Source: Natranaerobius thermophilus JW/NM-WN-LF (GTDB lineage Bacteria; Bacillota; Natranaerobiia; Natranaerobiales; Natranaerobiaceae). Taken from it: a DNA stretch of 64,000 bases. The notes under the pieces were generated by a model. The model was given only the letters and a program-made list of their open reading frames with translations, was not told the origin of the DNA and ran no database searches. Each line of letters begins with the position of its first letter. Position 1 is the stretch's first letter. A program made the position numbers and the translations under genes. Positions 18,036 to 26,006 of the stretch are shown one piece after another. The DNA lies in assembly GCF_000020005.1 (NCBI RefSeq), contig NC_010718.1:2252001-2316000 (forward strand). Reading direction: 5' to 3'.

Positions 18036-18284
18036 AATAAGGGTTGTTCCTGGCAAAATATGGTGGCACATTTAATGGATCTCCACTTGTTCCTTGGTGG
18101 TTTTACCTCCCATATCTCACTGGGTCCATTATGGCCCTTATAAATTCCTTCGTTCTACCTAGCCAAGGGTGGAGGCCAGTTTTGCTCCTTAGCAGGGTCA
18201 ATGCCCGAATGGATTATTATGACTGGCTTCTCCGTGCTCCTTTTGTGGATGTAGTATAAATTCTTAAGACTCCAATTTGGCTGC
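18036..18284 (-). ncRNA. Candidate bridge RNA region of the IS110 element
   Basis: This stretch has no credible gene and lies 3' of the transposase, inside the element. IS110-family elements encode a structured bridge RNA in their longer noncoding end; in the IS1111 subgroup that is the 3' side, as here. I see several short inverted segments but did not fold it, so this rests on element architecture only. Confidence 0.3.
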
Positions 18285-19568
18285 TTATGCAGCATCCTGC
18301 AATAAATTTAATGAACTGTTCTTTAACATCATCCTGCCATTATAAGGTGTCTTTTTGGTACCTAGGGCAAACAAAACTCTGATCAATCTACACGCTAATG
18401 CTACAAGCGATTGTTTCTTTTTTAAGGGATTTTCTGGCCTTGTGGTATAATAATCGTGTAATAACTTAAATTCAGGATTCTTGGCTACTAATGGAATCAC
18501 GCAGCGATATAAGAGTCCTCTCAAACGAGGTCGACCTCGTTTGGTTATCTTGGTTTCACCTTTGTGCTTACCTGAACTGTTCTCTTTTAGATTTAAGCCT
18601 GCCAGCTTCTTAATTTGATTTGGATGTTGATAATTAGAAAGATCACCCACTTCAGCCAAAAATCCTGCCACTGTTACCATCCCTACTCCAGGAATACTCA
18701 TCATTTCTTCTGCTCCTGGAATTTCTTTTAAAATATTTTCTATCTGAACAAGTACTTGTTCTAACTCTTCTATTAAAGCGTCATACTGCGACAATAGGGT
18801 TTTCAATTCTTGTCTTGCCATTATTTCGCCTTCTGTTATACCAGTACTATTCTTGGCTGCTTCTTTCAGCTTTCTTGCTCTTTTTTTACCTACTGCTCGA
18901 TTCACTTCTCGTTTCCAGCAACTTACTATCTCTTCTTCACTATGACCTAATATTTCTTTTGGTAAAGGGAAATTTTTTAGGGTTAATAGTGCTGCTTTTC
19001 CATCCCAGTTCTTAAACACTGTGCTGAATTCTGGGAAGTAACGATCTAACCAATTGTCTATCCTACCTTTTACACGCCTTAAGTCATCTGTTAGCCGATC
19101 TCGCAAATTCATCCCATTCCGTAGTTCTGCATATATTCCTGTAGGGATATTGGGTACTGAGTAACGGCCATCTTTTACTAACTGTGCTATCACTTTTGCA
19201 TCTTTAATATCATTTTTAGTTGGTGAGTTGTCGTCTAGTTCTTTGCTCTTTTTTACGTGATTTGGATTTACTAAAATAGTTTGGATACCTGTTTGCTTTA
19301 AAAATTGAGCTAGAGTCAGCCAGTATTGGCCAGTAGGTTCCATACCTACTAAGACTTCTTCTTTTGCTTGTTCTTGTTTGATTACCTCTAGCCAACTTAA
19401 AAACTTCTTAAAACCTTTCCTGGTGTTTTCAAAGGTGATTGGTTTCGAAAACTCCACACCCCGAAAATCCTGAGCTCTTGCTACGTGTTCTGCTTTTGCA
19501 ATGTCTACTCCGATAATCAAACTTGACTCTTTTACTTGATTAATTCTCTCATTTTGGGTATACTTCAT
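18285..19568 (-). CDS. IS110-family transposase (DEDD recombinase)
   Basis: A 427-residue transposase with an N-terminal RuvC-like DEDD domain: IGVDIAKAEH (first Asp), VGMEPTGQYW (Glu), NDIKDAKVIAQL (Asp pair). A central coiled-coil-like stretch (about 225-280) follows, then the C-terminal Transposase_20 domain with MMSIPGVGMVTVAGFLAEVGD and the Ser-containing segment LKENSSGKHKGETKITKRG. It appears full length, so the copy may be active. The ribosome site GAGGAGG pairs with an upstream AAGTACCTCCT (see the leader hairpin). Confidence 0.92.
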   Translation of the reverse strand: MKYTQNERINQVKESSLIIGVDIAKAEHVARAQDFRGVEFSKPITFENTRKGFKKFLSWLEVIKQEQAKEEVLVGMEPTGQYWLTLAQFLKQTGIQTILVNPNHVKKSKELDDNSPTKNDIKDAKVIAQLVKDGRYSVPNIPTGIYAELRNGMNLRDRLTDDLRRVKGRIDNWLDRYFPEFSTVFKNWDGKAALLTLKNFPLPKEILGHSEEEIVSCWKREVNRAVGKKRARKLKEAAKNSTGITEGEIMARQELKTLLSQYDALIEELEQVLVQIENILKEIPGAEEMMSIPGVGMVTVAGFLAEVGDLSNYQHPNQIKKLAGLNLKENSSGKHKGETKITKRGRPRLRGLLYRCVIPLVAKNPEFKLLHDYYTTRPENPLKKKQSLVALACRLIRVLFALGTKKTPYNGRMMLKNSSLNLLQDAA

Positions 19569-19572
19569 GGTA

Positions 19573-19652
19573 AGTACCTCCTCTGCTTAAATTAAGGGTC
19601 GTCATTTCTAGGTGTAGCGACACCTCGTATATTAGCAGGAGGTACTTTTTTT
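19573..19652 (-). promoter_or_regulatory. Leader inverted repeat hiding the transposase ribosome site
   Basis: On the minus strand AAGTACCTCCTGC near 19650 is complementary to GCAGAGGAGGTACTT just before the ATG, with two extra bases. Folding would bury the ribosome site in transcripts entering from outside, a way some insertion sequences limit transposase synthesis. Confidence 0.5.
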
Positions 19653-19689
19653 ATCAATCTTCATTTTAATTCATTACAGGAATGCTCCT

Positions 19690-20535
19690 TTATGTTAATT
19701 TAGCTAGATTTTCGGGAAACATGGTAATTTCATTTTTTACTGATAGTACTGCCCCTTGGATTAGTTTGTCAGCAACTAAATTTTCTGCTTGGTTTAGACC
19801 ATTCAGTAGAGCTCTGTAAACTTTTTTCTTATCTAATTCTCCCACTTCTATGGTAACTAGTTCTTCGGGAATATCCGTTCCTGAATCTAGTTCTTTTGCT
19901 TTACAGCGTGAAATATTTTCATCTTCAACATTGGTTTCATTAGCTATATATGTTGCACATACATCAGCGGTAGGGGGAGAAGAACTGACCACTACCACAG
20001 CATCAGCAATTCCTTTGGTAAAACTTCTCCCCCCAAGACCACTGGTGCATATCCCGAAGATGCCTTTATTAGCATTAACAGGAATGAGTATCTTATTATC
20101 ATCACAGTCAGACAAAGGAAGTCCTACATTAACCACTTCGTCAAATTTACTCATTAGGGCAATATCTCCACCGTTATTGACAATAGCCTTATGGGCTCCT
20201 TTTTCCATGGCTAGCTCTACAGCAAGTTCGGAAAAAGAACCGGCCACTGCAGATAAAGGTGTCATTTCCTTGAGGCCAGTACTTCGGACAGCAGTTATCA
20301 TTTTTTTTGCCACAATGGAAAAACTTTTGTCATCACTCAACTTTTTTAAATCTTGGATATCAGTGGTTTTTAGTATTTCGTAATCATTCTGTAAAGCTAG
20401 AAACTCCTGTTTAATTTCTTCAGCTACTTCTCTAGCTATATCATTAGCTTTACTGTTTTTATGACTGATATCCAAAATCATTTGAATAGGACCGTAGTTT
20501 AAAAAAACACGGTCATCTTCCATGAACTCAATCAT
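19690..20535 (-). CDS. UPF0280 / ApbE-like protein, candidate flavin transferase
   Basis: A 281-residue protein of the UPF0280 group, related to ApbE FMN transferases. It shows TPLSAVAGSFSELAVE, VNNGGDIAL (compare the NVGGDI motif of ApbE), GICTSGLGGRSFTKGIADAVVVVSS and PTADVCATYIANE. It begins at the stop of the reductase gene hnr (stop TAA, then GTG-ATG), which implies translational coupling. E. barkeri 6-hydroxynicotinate reductase is known to carry a covalently bound flavin, so this protein is a reasonable candidate for attaching it. I do not see a canonical DxxS/TGAS/T flavinylation motif in the reductase, so the link is inference. Confidence 0.75.
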   Translation of the reverse strand: MIEFMEDDRVFLNYGPIQMILDISHKNSKANDIAREVAEEIKQEFLALQNDYEILKTTDIQDLKKLSDDKSFSIVAKKMITAVRSTGLKEMTPLSAVAGSFSELAVELAMEKGAHKAIVNNGGDIALMSKFDEVVNVGLPLSDCDDNKILIPVNANKGIFGICTSGLGGRSFTKGIADAVVVVSSSPPTADVCATYIANETNVEDENISRCKAKELDSGTDIPEELVTIEVGELDKKKVYRALLNGLNQAENLVADKLIQGAVLSVKNEITMFPENLAKLT

Positions 20536-20538
20536 CAC

Positions 20539-22065
20539 TTAAGCCTCGCTTTCGTCCAGCTCCTTTAGCAATTCCTTTTTTGTTTTGATATGGTGTGTGT
20601 GACCTCCGAGTTTTTCGAAAGTGTCTCGAGTCATCGTATATTCTACAGGTGCTACGGTAGCTGGAGTAGGTACCCAGGTTATTGGGTCCGAAGCCATTTT
20701 AGAAGCATCTGCCATGAAGTTTATACCGCCACCAGGAAGAACAAAGGTAGGTGCTCCTCCAATAGTTAAAGTGACTTCACCATTGTGAATAGCTTCTGTT
20801 AACTTCTTAGGGATCGTAGTCACTCCACCTCTCGCACTACCGCCAGTACCACCAGTGTATATTATAGAAACATTTGATTTTTCACAGGTATCCTCAATAG
20901 CTTTTACAGCTTGAGCAACTTCGTTAGTCATGGGTATATCCTCTACTGTGCCCTGGGCAGTAACTTCCAACAATGCAGCGGTTTGTCCGGTTGTTTCAGT
21001 TACCAAAACTTTCATACCAGGTCTTGCATAGTTCATATCTAATTCTGCTACAGCCTCTTTAGGTTCATGTATATCGGTTCCACCTATACCATCACCATGC
21101 TCACCAAAGTATCTTCCATTAGTGCTTTTTCGTCCACGAGGAATGACTCCGCTGTACTTTAATCCAAGTTCTCTCCCTGCAGCATGCTCTGTTAACAAAC
21201 CGATAACATGAGCATCTAAAATTATCGCTTCATCAACCACATCTCCTAAAGTTTTCCCAAACAAGCCAATAGTTGCGCTTCCACAGCCTACTCTCATAAG
21301 AGTATCTGTCTTGCCATCGATTACAGGTATCTCTCCTTGTTGTATTTCCAAGGTACTTCCATTTTCCACTTTTAGTTTAACCTGTTTTCCATTAGTTAAA
21401 TCAACAACGGTTTTAGCTACCAAAAATCCATCATTACTTCCGCTTAACAGATTAACTCCACCTATAGTTAACATTTTCGAACCGTACTCTTCTGTTGTGA
21501 CCATGCCTACTACTTTACCATCACGTTTAACTTTTGCTCCTTCTTCTCCAATATACATATTAGTATCTATTTTTACCTTAGCTCCACTGTAACTAAGAGG
21601 AGCTTCTGTTACAGAGGTAACTACATCACAGCCATCAATTTTTTCTTGAATAATAAAAGGTGCTGGTTTAAAGCAAGGATAAGTACTGCCACTTCCCACA
21701 GCCGTAATTAATGGCTTAAATTTGCCTTTTGCAGTACCACCTTCATTATTGTCACTATCCGGGTCAATAACTAAATTTCGATTTCTAACTAAATTACCAT
21801 CCCGATTTTCATATCTTCCACAAGCACCTATTTTAGTTGGAGGAATACTACATCCGATTGGACAGGAAGTACAAACTAATACTCCTTCTCTCTCATCAGC
21901 CACCTTAGTCATGGCATCAAAGGGACATACTCGCACACAGGCATTACAACCAACACAATTCTCATTAATAACGGCTAATTTATTTTCAATTGTTACGGCA
22001 TTTGTTGGACAGGTCTTTTCACATACTTTACAGCCTTTACATTTCACTTCATCTACTCTAATCAT
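20539..22065 (-). CDS. hnr: 6-Hydroxynicotinate reductase
   Basis: A 508-residue iron-sulfur flavoprotein that reduces 6-hydroxynicotinate to 1,4,5,6-tetrahydro-6-oxonicotinate, step two of the pathway; ferredoxin is the likely donor. The N terminus is a double [4Fe-4S] ferredoxin domain (CKGCKVCEKTCP and CVGCNACVRVCP). A further Cys group (CTSCPIGCS and GACG, about 84-103) could hold the [2Fe-2S] centre reported for the E. barkeri enzyme. The remaining 400 residues belong to no common family I can name. GGAGG precedes the ATG. The gene lies between the transporter-like gene and the ApbE-like gene. Confidence 0.87.
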   Translation of the reverse strand: MIRVDEVKCKGCKVCEKTCPTNAVTIENKLAVINENCVGCNACVRVCPFDAMTKVADEREGVLVCTSCPIGCSIPPTKIGACGRYENRDGNLVRNRNLVIDPDSDNNEGGTAKGKFKPLITAVGSGSTYPCFKPAPFIIQEKIDGCDVVTSVTEAPLSYSGAKVKIDTNMYIGEEGAKVKRDGKVVGMVTTEEYGSKMLTIGGVNLLSGSNDGFLVAKTVVDLTNGKQVKLKVENGSTLEIQQGEIPVIDGKTDTLMRVGCGSATIGLFGKTLGDVVDEAIILDAHVIGLLTEHAAGRELGLKYSGVIPRGRKSTNGRYFGEHGDGIGGTDIHEPKEAVAELDMNYARPGMKVLVTETTGQTAALLEVTAQGTVEDIPMTNEVAQAVKAIEDTCEKSNVSIIYTGGTGGSARGGVTTIPKKLTEAIHNGEVTLTIGGAPTFVLPGGGINFMADASKMASDPITWVPTPATVAPVEYTMTRDTFEKLGGHTHHIKTKKELLKELDESEA

Positions 22066-22095
22066 TTAGTGTCCTCCTTTACTGATTTATCTAAG

Positions 22096-22148
22096 CAGGG
22101 ATGTCCATGGGAAGAAGATTTTAAACAAATCTTCCTCCCGAATCCCTG
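22096..22148. other. Long intra-operon stem-loop
   Basis: CAGGGAT / ATCCCTG encloses GGGAAGAAGATTT / AAATCTTCCTCCC with one mismatch, giving about 20 paired bases. No T run follows on the minus strand. It lies between hnr and the transporter-like gene and may be a processing or message-stability element. Confidence 0.6.
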
Positions 22149-22203
22149 TTCTTAAAAATTGCATTTTATTAGTTCATTGTACTTGCCTAGGAAGTTTTTT
22201 AGT

Positions 22204-23244
22204 TTATTCAGGAAGCTTTAGGTCGCCATCCTGAATGTGTCCTTTTTTCCTCATGAATTGTGAAATGGCATAAGCTAAAACAGCTGGTGCAACAAAGTGG
22301 AATACTAGTATTTGAATGTACATAGCGGCTCCACCCATACCTGCTCCTTCCATAGCTGCAATAGCTCCAAATTGTCCTACTAAACCTGAGGTACCCATAC
22401 CTGCTCCCATAGCTAAGTTATACATGGGGAACACTGCTGTTACCATAGGTCCCAATATCGCTGCCGTTAATGTTGGAGGTATTAATAATTTCGGTTTACT
22501 AACTACATTAGGAATTTGAAGCATTGAAGTTCCTAGACCTTGCGCAATCAGTCCTCCAACACCATTTTCCTTATAACTTGCTACTGCAAAGCCAATCATT
22601 TGTGAAGCACATCCCACAGCAGCCGCTCCAGCTGCCAGTCCTTCCAAGTCCAGCATTATGGTCAAGGCTACACTACTAATTGGGAAAGTCAAAGTCAATC
22701 CAATAACTACTGCTACAATAATACCCATGGGAACAGGCTGCATTTCAGTTGCTTCCATGATGATTACTCCAAGACCTCTCATCAAAGCATCTACTCCAGG
22801 TCCAACTAAACTACCGGCTAATACACCCACTAGTATAGTTACAGCAGGAGTAACAACAATATCTACTTTAGTTTCTTTAGAGACAATTTTTCCAAACTCG
22901 GCTCCTAATACAGCTGCTATTAGTGCACCTGCCGGACCACCAAGATCAGCACCAGCGTAACCTGTTATGGTCGAGGCAAAGACTACTAATGGGGGAGCCT
23001 TTAATCCAAAGGCGACTGCAGCACCAATGGCAGGTCCGGTCATTTCATTAGCTATAGGCCAAACAGTTTCTGATAAAAAAGTTATTCCTAACTGAACACC
23101 AATTTCATTAAGGATTACACCGATGATTAGGGATGCGAATAGACCTTGTGCCATGAAACCTAAAACTTCAATTCCGTAACGTCTAAGCGAAATCTCAATA
23201 TTTTTCCGCTGTAAAAAACTTTGTTGTTGAGTTTCTTCAGTCAA
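22204..23244 (-). CDS. PTS EIIC-like membrane protein, candidate nicotinate transporter
   Basis: A 346-residue very hydrophobic protein with about eight to ten membrane segments and many Gly/Ala-rich helices (AANEMTGPAIGAAVAFG-type stretches, GAGMGTSGLVGQFGAIAAM). It resembles the stand-alone PTS_EIIC_2 family. No EIIA, EIIB or HPr gene is nearby, and the substrate of such stand-alone proteins is generally unknown. Its position between ndhM and hnr suggests uptake of nicotinate; this is inference. I chose TTG 23244, seven bases after GAGGGAGG, which removes an overlap with ndhM that a longer reading (23277) would create. Confidence 0.7.
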   Translation of the reverse strand: MTEETQQQSFLQRKNIEISLRRYGIEVLGFMAQGLFASLIIGVILNEIGVQLGITFLSETVWPIANEMTGPAIGAAVAFGLKAPPLVVFASTITGYAGADLGGPAGALIAAVLGAEFGKIVSKETKVDIVVTPAVTILVGVLAGSLVGPGVDALMRGLGVIIMEATEMQPVPMGIIVAVVIGLTLTFPISSVALTIMLDLEGLAAGAAAVGCASQMIGFAVASYKENGVGGLIAQGLGTSMLQIPNVVSKPKLLIPPTLTAAILGPMVTAVFPMYNLAMGAGMGTSGLVGQFGAIAAMEGAGMGGAAMYIQILVFHFVAPAVLAYAISQFMRKKGHIQDGDLKLPE

Positions 23245-23245
23245 A

Positions 23246-24232
23246 TTAATTACCTCCCTCTTCAATTTTTTTCTCAATAATTTTTTCTTGAGTTATCGGT
23301 AATTCTTTAAGCCTTAAACCTGTTGCATTATAAATTCCATTTAATACGGCCGGTGCTGTGGGTATCAAGGCTGGTTCACCGACTCCCTTCGCCCCATAGG
23401 GCCCAGTTGGTTCTGGATCCTCTACGATCAAGGGATAAATTTCAGGTACATCCTTAGTAGTTGAAATTAAATAGTCCGAATAATTTGGGTTTTGAATCTT
23501 ACAATCCTTTACCTTTAGTTCTTCAAGGGCGGCAAAACTCGCCCCCATTACGCACCCCCCTTCAATTTGACTTTCCACCTGCTTGGGATTGACTGCCTTA
23601 CCAACATCGTGGGCAGCAATAACCCTGTTGATCTCTAATTCACCTGTTTCTGTATTAACTTCTACTTCTGCCACATGAGTAGCAAAAGCATAAGTCGCAT
23701 AAGGACTACCTTCCATTGTTTCAGGATCCAAAGGTACTGTCTCTGGGTTGAAGGAACCACTTCCAATGACCAAAATTCCTTGTTTTTTACACTCGGCCAT
23801 GATTTCAGTTATTTTAACACTATTCTTAGTAGAAGTATCAATGGCCTGCCCTGATTCCAAATTAATTTTATCTTTTTCTGTATTTAGCAACTGAGAGGCG
23901 ACTTCTAATAAAGTATCACGAGCCATTTCAGCAGCCTTTTTGCAAGCATTTCCAGAAATATATGTCTGCCTACTGGCTGATGTTGCTCCACTCTCTGGTG
24001 TCACTCCTGTGTCTGCTGAAGTTACAAAAATGTTTTCAAAATTTAAACCTAAAGTTTCAGCTACTATCTGAGCCATGGTAGTATCAGAACCTTGTCCAAT
24101 ATCGGCACAACCAGTAAGCACGGTTGCTGAACAATCGGAATGCACTTCTACAAAGGCTGAAGCTGGATTGGGAAGACCGGTATTACCTATTCCATACCAC
24201 ATGCAACCAATACCTATACCTTTTTGTTTCAT
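23246..24232 (-). CDS. ndhM: Nicotinate dehydrogenase, medium molybdopterin subunit
   Basis: The C-terminal half of the molybdopterin-binding part of a xanthine-dehydrogenase-family enzyme, 328 residues. Motifs include TGCADIGQGSDTTMAQI, SGATSASRQTYISG, AAHDVGKAVNPKQVESQIEGG and GPYGAKGVGE with the catalytic Glu. In nearly all relatives this is fused to the large part; separate NdhL and NdhM chains are the known peculiarity of E. barkeri nicotinate dehydrogenase, with matching lengths. The start ATG shares one base with the ndhL stop (TAATG), indicating coupling. The enzyme hydroxylates nicotinate to 6-hydroxynicotinate. Confidence 0.92.
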   Translation of the reverse strand: MKQKGIGIGCMWYGIGNTGLPNPASAFVEVHSDCSATVLTGCADIGQGSDTTMAQIVAETLGLNFENIFVTSADTGVTPESGATSASRQTYISGNACKKAAEMARDTLLEVASQLLNTEKDKINLESGQAIDTSTKNSVKITEIMAECKKQGILVIGSGSFNPETVPLDPETMEGSPYATYAFATHVAEVEVNTETGELEINRVIAAHDVGKAVNPKQVESQIEGGCVMGASFAALEELKVKDCKIQNPNYSDYLISTTKDVPEIYPLIVEDPEPTGPYGAKGVGEPALIPTAPAVLNGIYNATGLRLKELPITQEKIIEKKIEEGGN

Positions 24233-25506
24233 TAATTGTTCCTCCCTTCATCTCCAAAAATTTCTTCGGCTTTATCTCGTGCTTGCTCTATCGTTTCTGC
24301 AATTCCCACACTGTGTTCTAATACCTGATTCGTAGCAGTTTTGGAACCTTTTCTAAGAGCATTCTTCAATCTGATATCGAAGGGGTTCATATTAAGTTTT
24401 TCTGCCAGTATATCCATTTGACTTTCATGGGCTACTGCAACTTGCGGAACTCCAAATCCACGCATAGCTCCTGCCATAGGATTGTTGGTATAGACTAGAT
24501 GCCCTTTTATACGAACATTGGGGACTTCATAAGGACCAGTAGCGTGTACTATCCCTCTTGTAAGAACACCCGGTCCGTAGGATGCATAAGCACCAGTATC
24601 CAAGAGGATTTCGGCATCTAAAGCTACGATCTTGCCATCTTTGGTTGCACCAGTTTTATATTTCATAAGATAGGGATGACGCTTGGAAGAAGTATGCATC
24701 GTCTCTTCAAAAGTGTGCACTATTTTAACAGGCCTTCCGGTATAGTAACTGAGAAGAGAAGCATGACACTGACCTGCAATGTCCAATTTTCCACCAAAAC
24801 CTGCACCAGTTACGGCCTGAATTCCCCTAACTTTGTTTTGAGGTAAGCCTAATACTCGGCTGACCTCACCTCTATCAAAGTGAATATTTTGTGAAGCAGC
24901 CCAAAATTTCATAATTCCTTCATTATAATGAGCTACAGTTACTTGAGGTTCGATAAAGGCGTGAGCTACTTGTTGAGTAGTGTAGTTATTTTCTACAATT
25001 ACATCACATTCTTCAAAGGCCTTGTCCACATCGTTTTTAATTAGGTTTTTCGTTATAGCCACATTTGAATCACCATGGACTTTCGGTGCCTTTTCATCCA
25101 TAGCATCTTTAACATCTGATACCGGTGTAATTTCTTCAAGCTCTACCTCTACATTACGGGCAGCAGCTTCTGCTATTTCAGGGCTTTCAGCTGCTATCAA
25201 ACAAAGAGCGTCTTGATTTCTTCGAATTTTATCTTCTACTAGGACGGGTTCATCTTTAAATATAATACCTACACCATTTTCTCCGGGAATATCTTCATGA
25301 GTAAGAATCGCTTTTACCCCTGGCATTTCCCTGGCTTTTTGAGTATTAATACTTTTTACATTGGCATGAGGGACATGACTTCGGAGTACTTTACCGTAAA
25401 GCATCCCTTCCATTTTGATATCATTACCAAAAAGGGCTTGTCCTGTAACTTTATCCAATGCATCTCGTTTGACGGCATCAGATCCAATTTGTCTGATCTT
25501 ATCCAT
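24232..25506 (-). CDS. ndhL: Nicotinate dehydrogenase, large molybdopterin subunit
   Basis: A 424-residue chain with the N-terminal half of a molybdopterin hydroxylase: KVTGQALFGNDI, LRSHVPHANVKSI, GAGFGGKLD (cofactor binding) and AMRGFGVPQVAVAHE. It ends where NdhM takes over, so the usual single polypeptide is split. Length is practically that of E. barkeri NdhL. The ATG at 25506 overlaps the ndhS stop (AATGGATAA) and has GGGAGGG upstream; a reading from 25554 would run 56 bases into ndhS. The known homologue contains labile selenium, not selenocysteine, and no in-frame TGA is present here. Confidence 0.92.
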   Translation of the reverse strand: MDKIRQIGSDAVKRDALDKVTGQALFGNDIKMEGMLYGKVLRSHVPHANVKSINTQKAREMPGVKAILTHEDIPGENGVGIIFKDEPVLVEDKIRRNQDALCLIAAESPEIAEAAARNVEVELEEITPVSDVKDAMDEKAPKVHGDSNVAITKNLIKNDVDKAFEECDVIVENNYTTQQVAHAFIEPQVTVAHYNEGIMKFWAASQNIHFDRGEVSRVLGLPQNKVRGIQAVTGAGFGGKLDIAGQCHASLLSYYTGRPVKIVHTFEETMHTSSKRHPYLMKYKTGATKDGKIVALDAEILLDTGAYASYGPGVLTRGIVHATGPYEVPNVRIKGHLVYTNNPMAGAMRGFGVPQVAVAHESQMDILAEKLNMNPFDIRLKNALRKGSKTATNQVLEHSVGIAETIEQARDKAEEIFGDEGRNN

Positions 25507-25993
25507 TGCCTTTGCCCTCCCTTCTATACTTAGCCGCTTGCTTAACTCCATCAACTATTTTGGTATATCCAGTACATCTACAGAGATTACCAGATATTGA
25601 CGTCTTAATTTCCTCTTCTGAGGGAGTATCATTCTTATCCAGTAGAGTCTTGGTTGATAGAATCATGCCTGGGATACAAAAGCCACACTGTACTGCCCCT
25701 TGTTCAATAAAAGCTTCTTGTATGACATCCAACTCATTCTCCCCATTTGATACCCCTTCTATTGTTGTTATTTTAGAACCCTCGGCTTGAGGTGCTAGTA
25801 CCATACAGGAGTTCACTATTTCGCCATCCATGATCACGGTGCAAACACCACACTCGCCTTCACCACAGCCTTCTTTTACTCCTGTCAAGTTAAAGTCGTC
25901 TCTTAACAGGTCCAATAAGCGTTTATTGGGTTTAGTCTCTACATCTACCTGTTTCCCATTTAATTCAAAGGAGATCTTCACTGTTTTATTCAT
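25499..25993 (-). CDS. ndhS: Nicotinate dehydrogenase, small [2Fe-2S] subunit
   Basis: A 164-residue protein with two [2Fe-2S] domains that pass electrons between the molybdenum site and FAD. The N-terminal plant-ferredoxin-type domain holds CGEGECGVC plus a downstream Cys (VNSC). The C-terminal helical domain holds CGFC and CRCTGY. AGGAGG precedes the ATG. It lies between ndhF and ndhL, the usual order for these operons. Confidence 0.94.
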   Translation of the reverse strand: MNKTVKISFELNGKQVDVETKPNKRLLDLLRDDFNLTGVKEGCGEGECGVCTVIMDGEIVNSCMVLAPQAEGSKITTIEGVSNGENELDVIQEAFIEQGAVQCGFCIPGMILSTKTLLDKNDTPSEEEIKTSISGNLCRCTGYTKIVDGVKQAAKYRREGKGNG

Positions 25994-26006
25994 TCTCTGC
26001 CCCTCC

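Larger units (their letters stand above)
18021..19680 (-). mobile_element. IS110-family insertion sequence
   Basis: About 1.66 kb. It contains one transposase gene, some 250 noncoding bases 3' of it and about 110 bases 5' of it. Similar short sequences occur at both edges, ACAGGAGTGCCTTTA (18021) and ACAGGAATGCTCCTTTA (19676), which may mark target or end sequence; exact borders are uncertain because the family lacks long terminal repeats. The element splits the ApbE-like gene from the AA_synth and ena genes of the nicotinate cluster. Confidence 0.75.

Noticed and set aside
18044-18259. A 71-codon plus-strand frame in the 3' noncoding part of the IS110 element.
   Set aside because: It has no ribosome site and lies where the element should encode RNA; the product resembles nothing known.
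19850-20383. A 177-codon plus-strand frame opposite the ApbE-like gene.
   Set aside because: It is a low-complexity Ser/Thr-rich shadow of the real gene on the minus strand.
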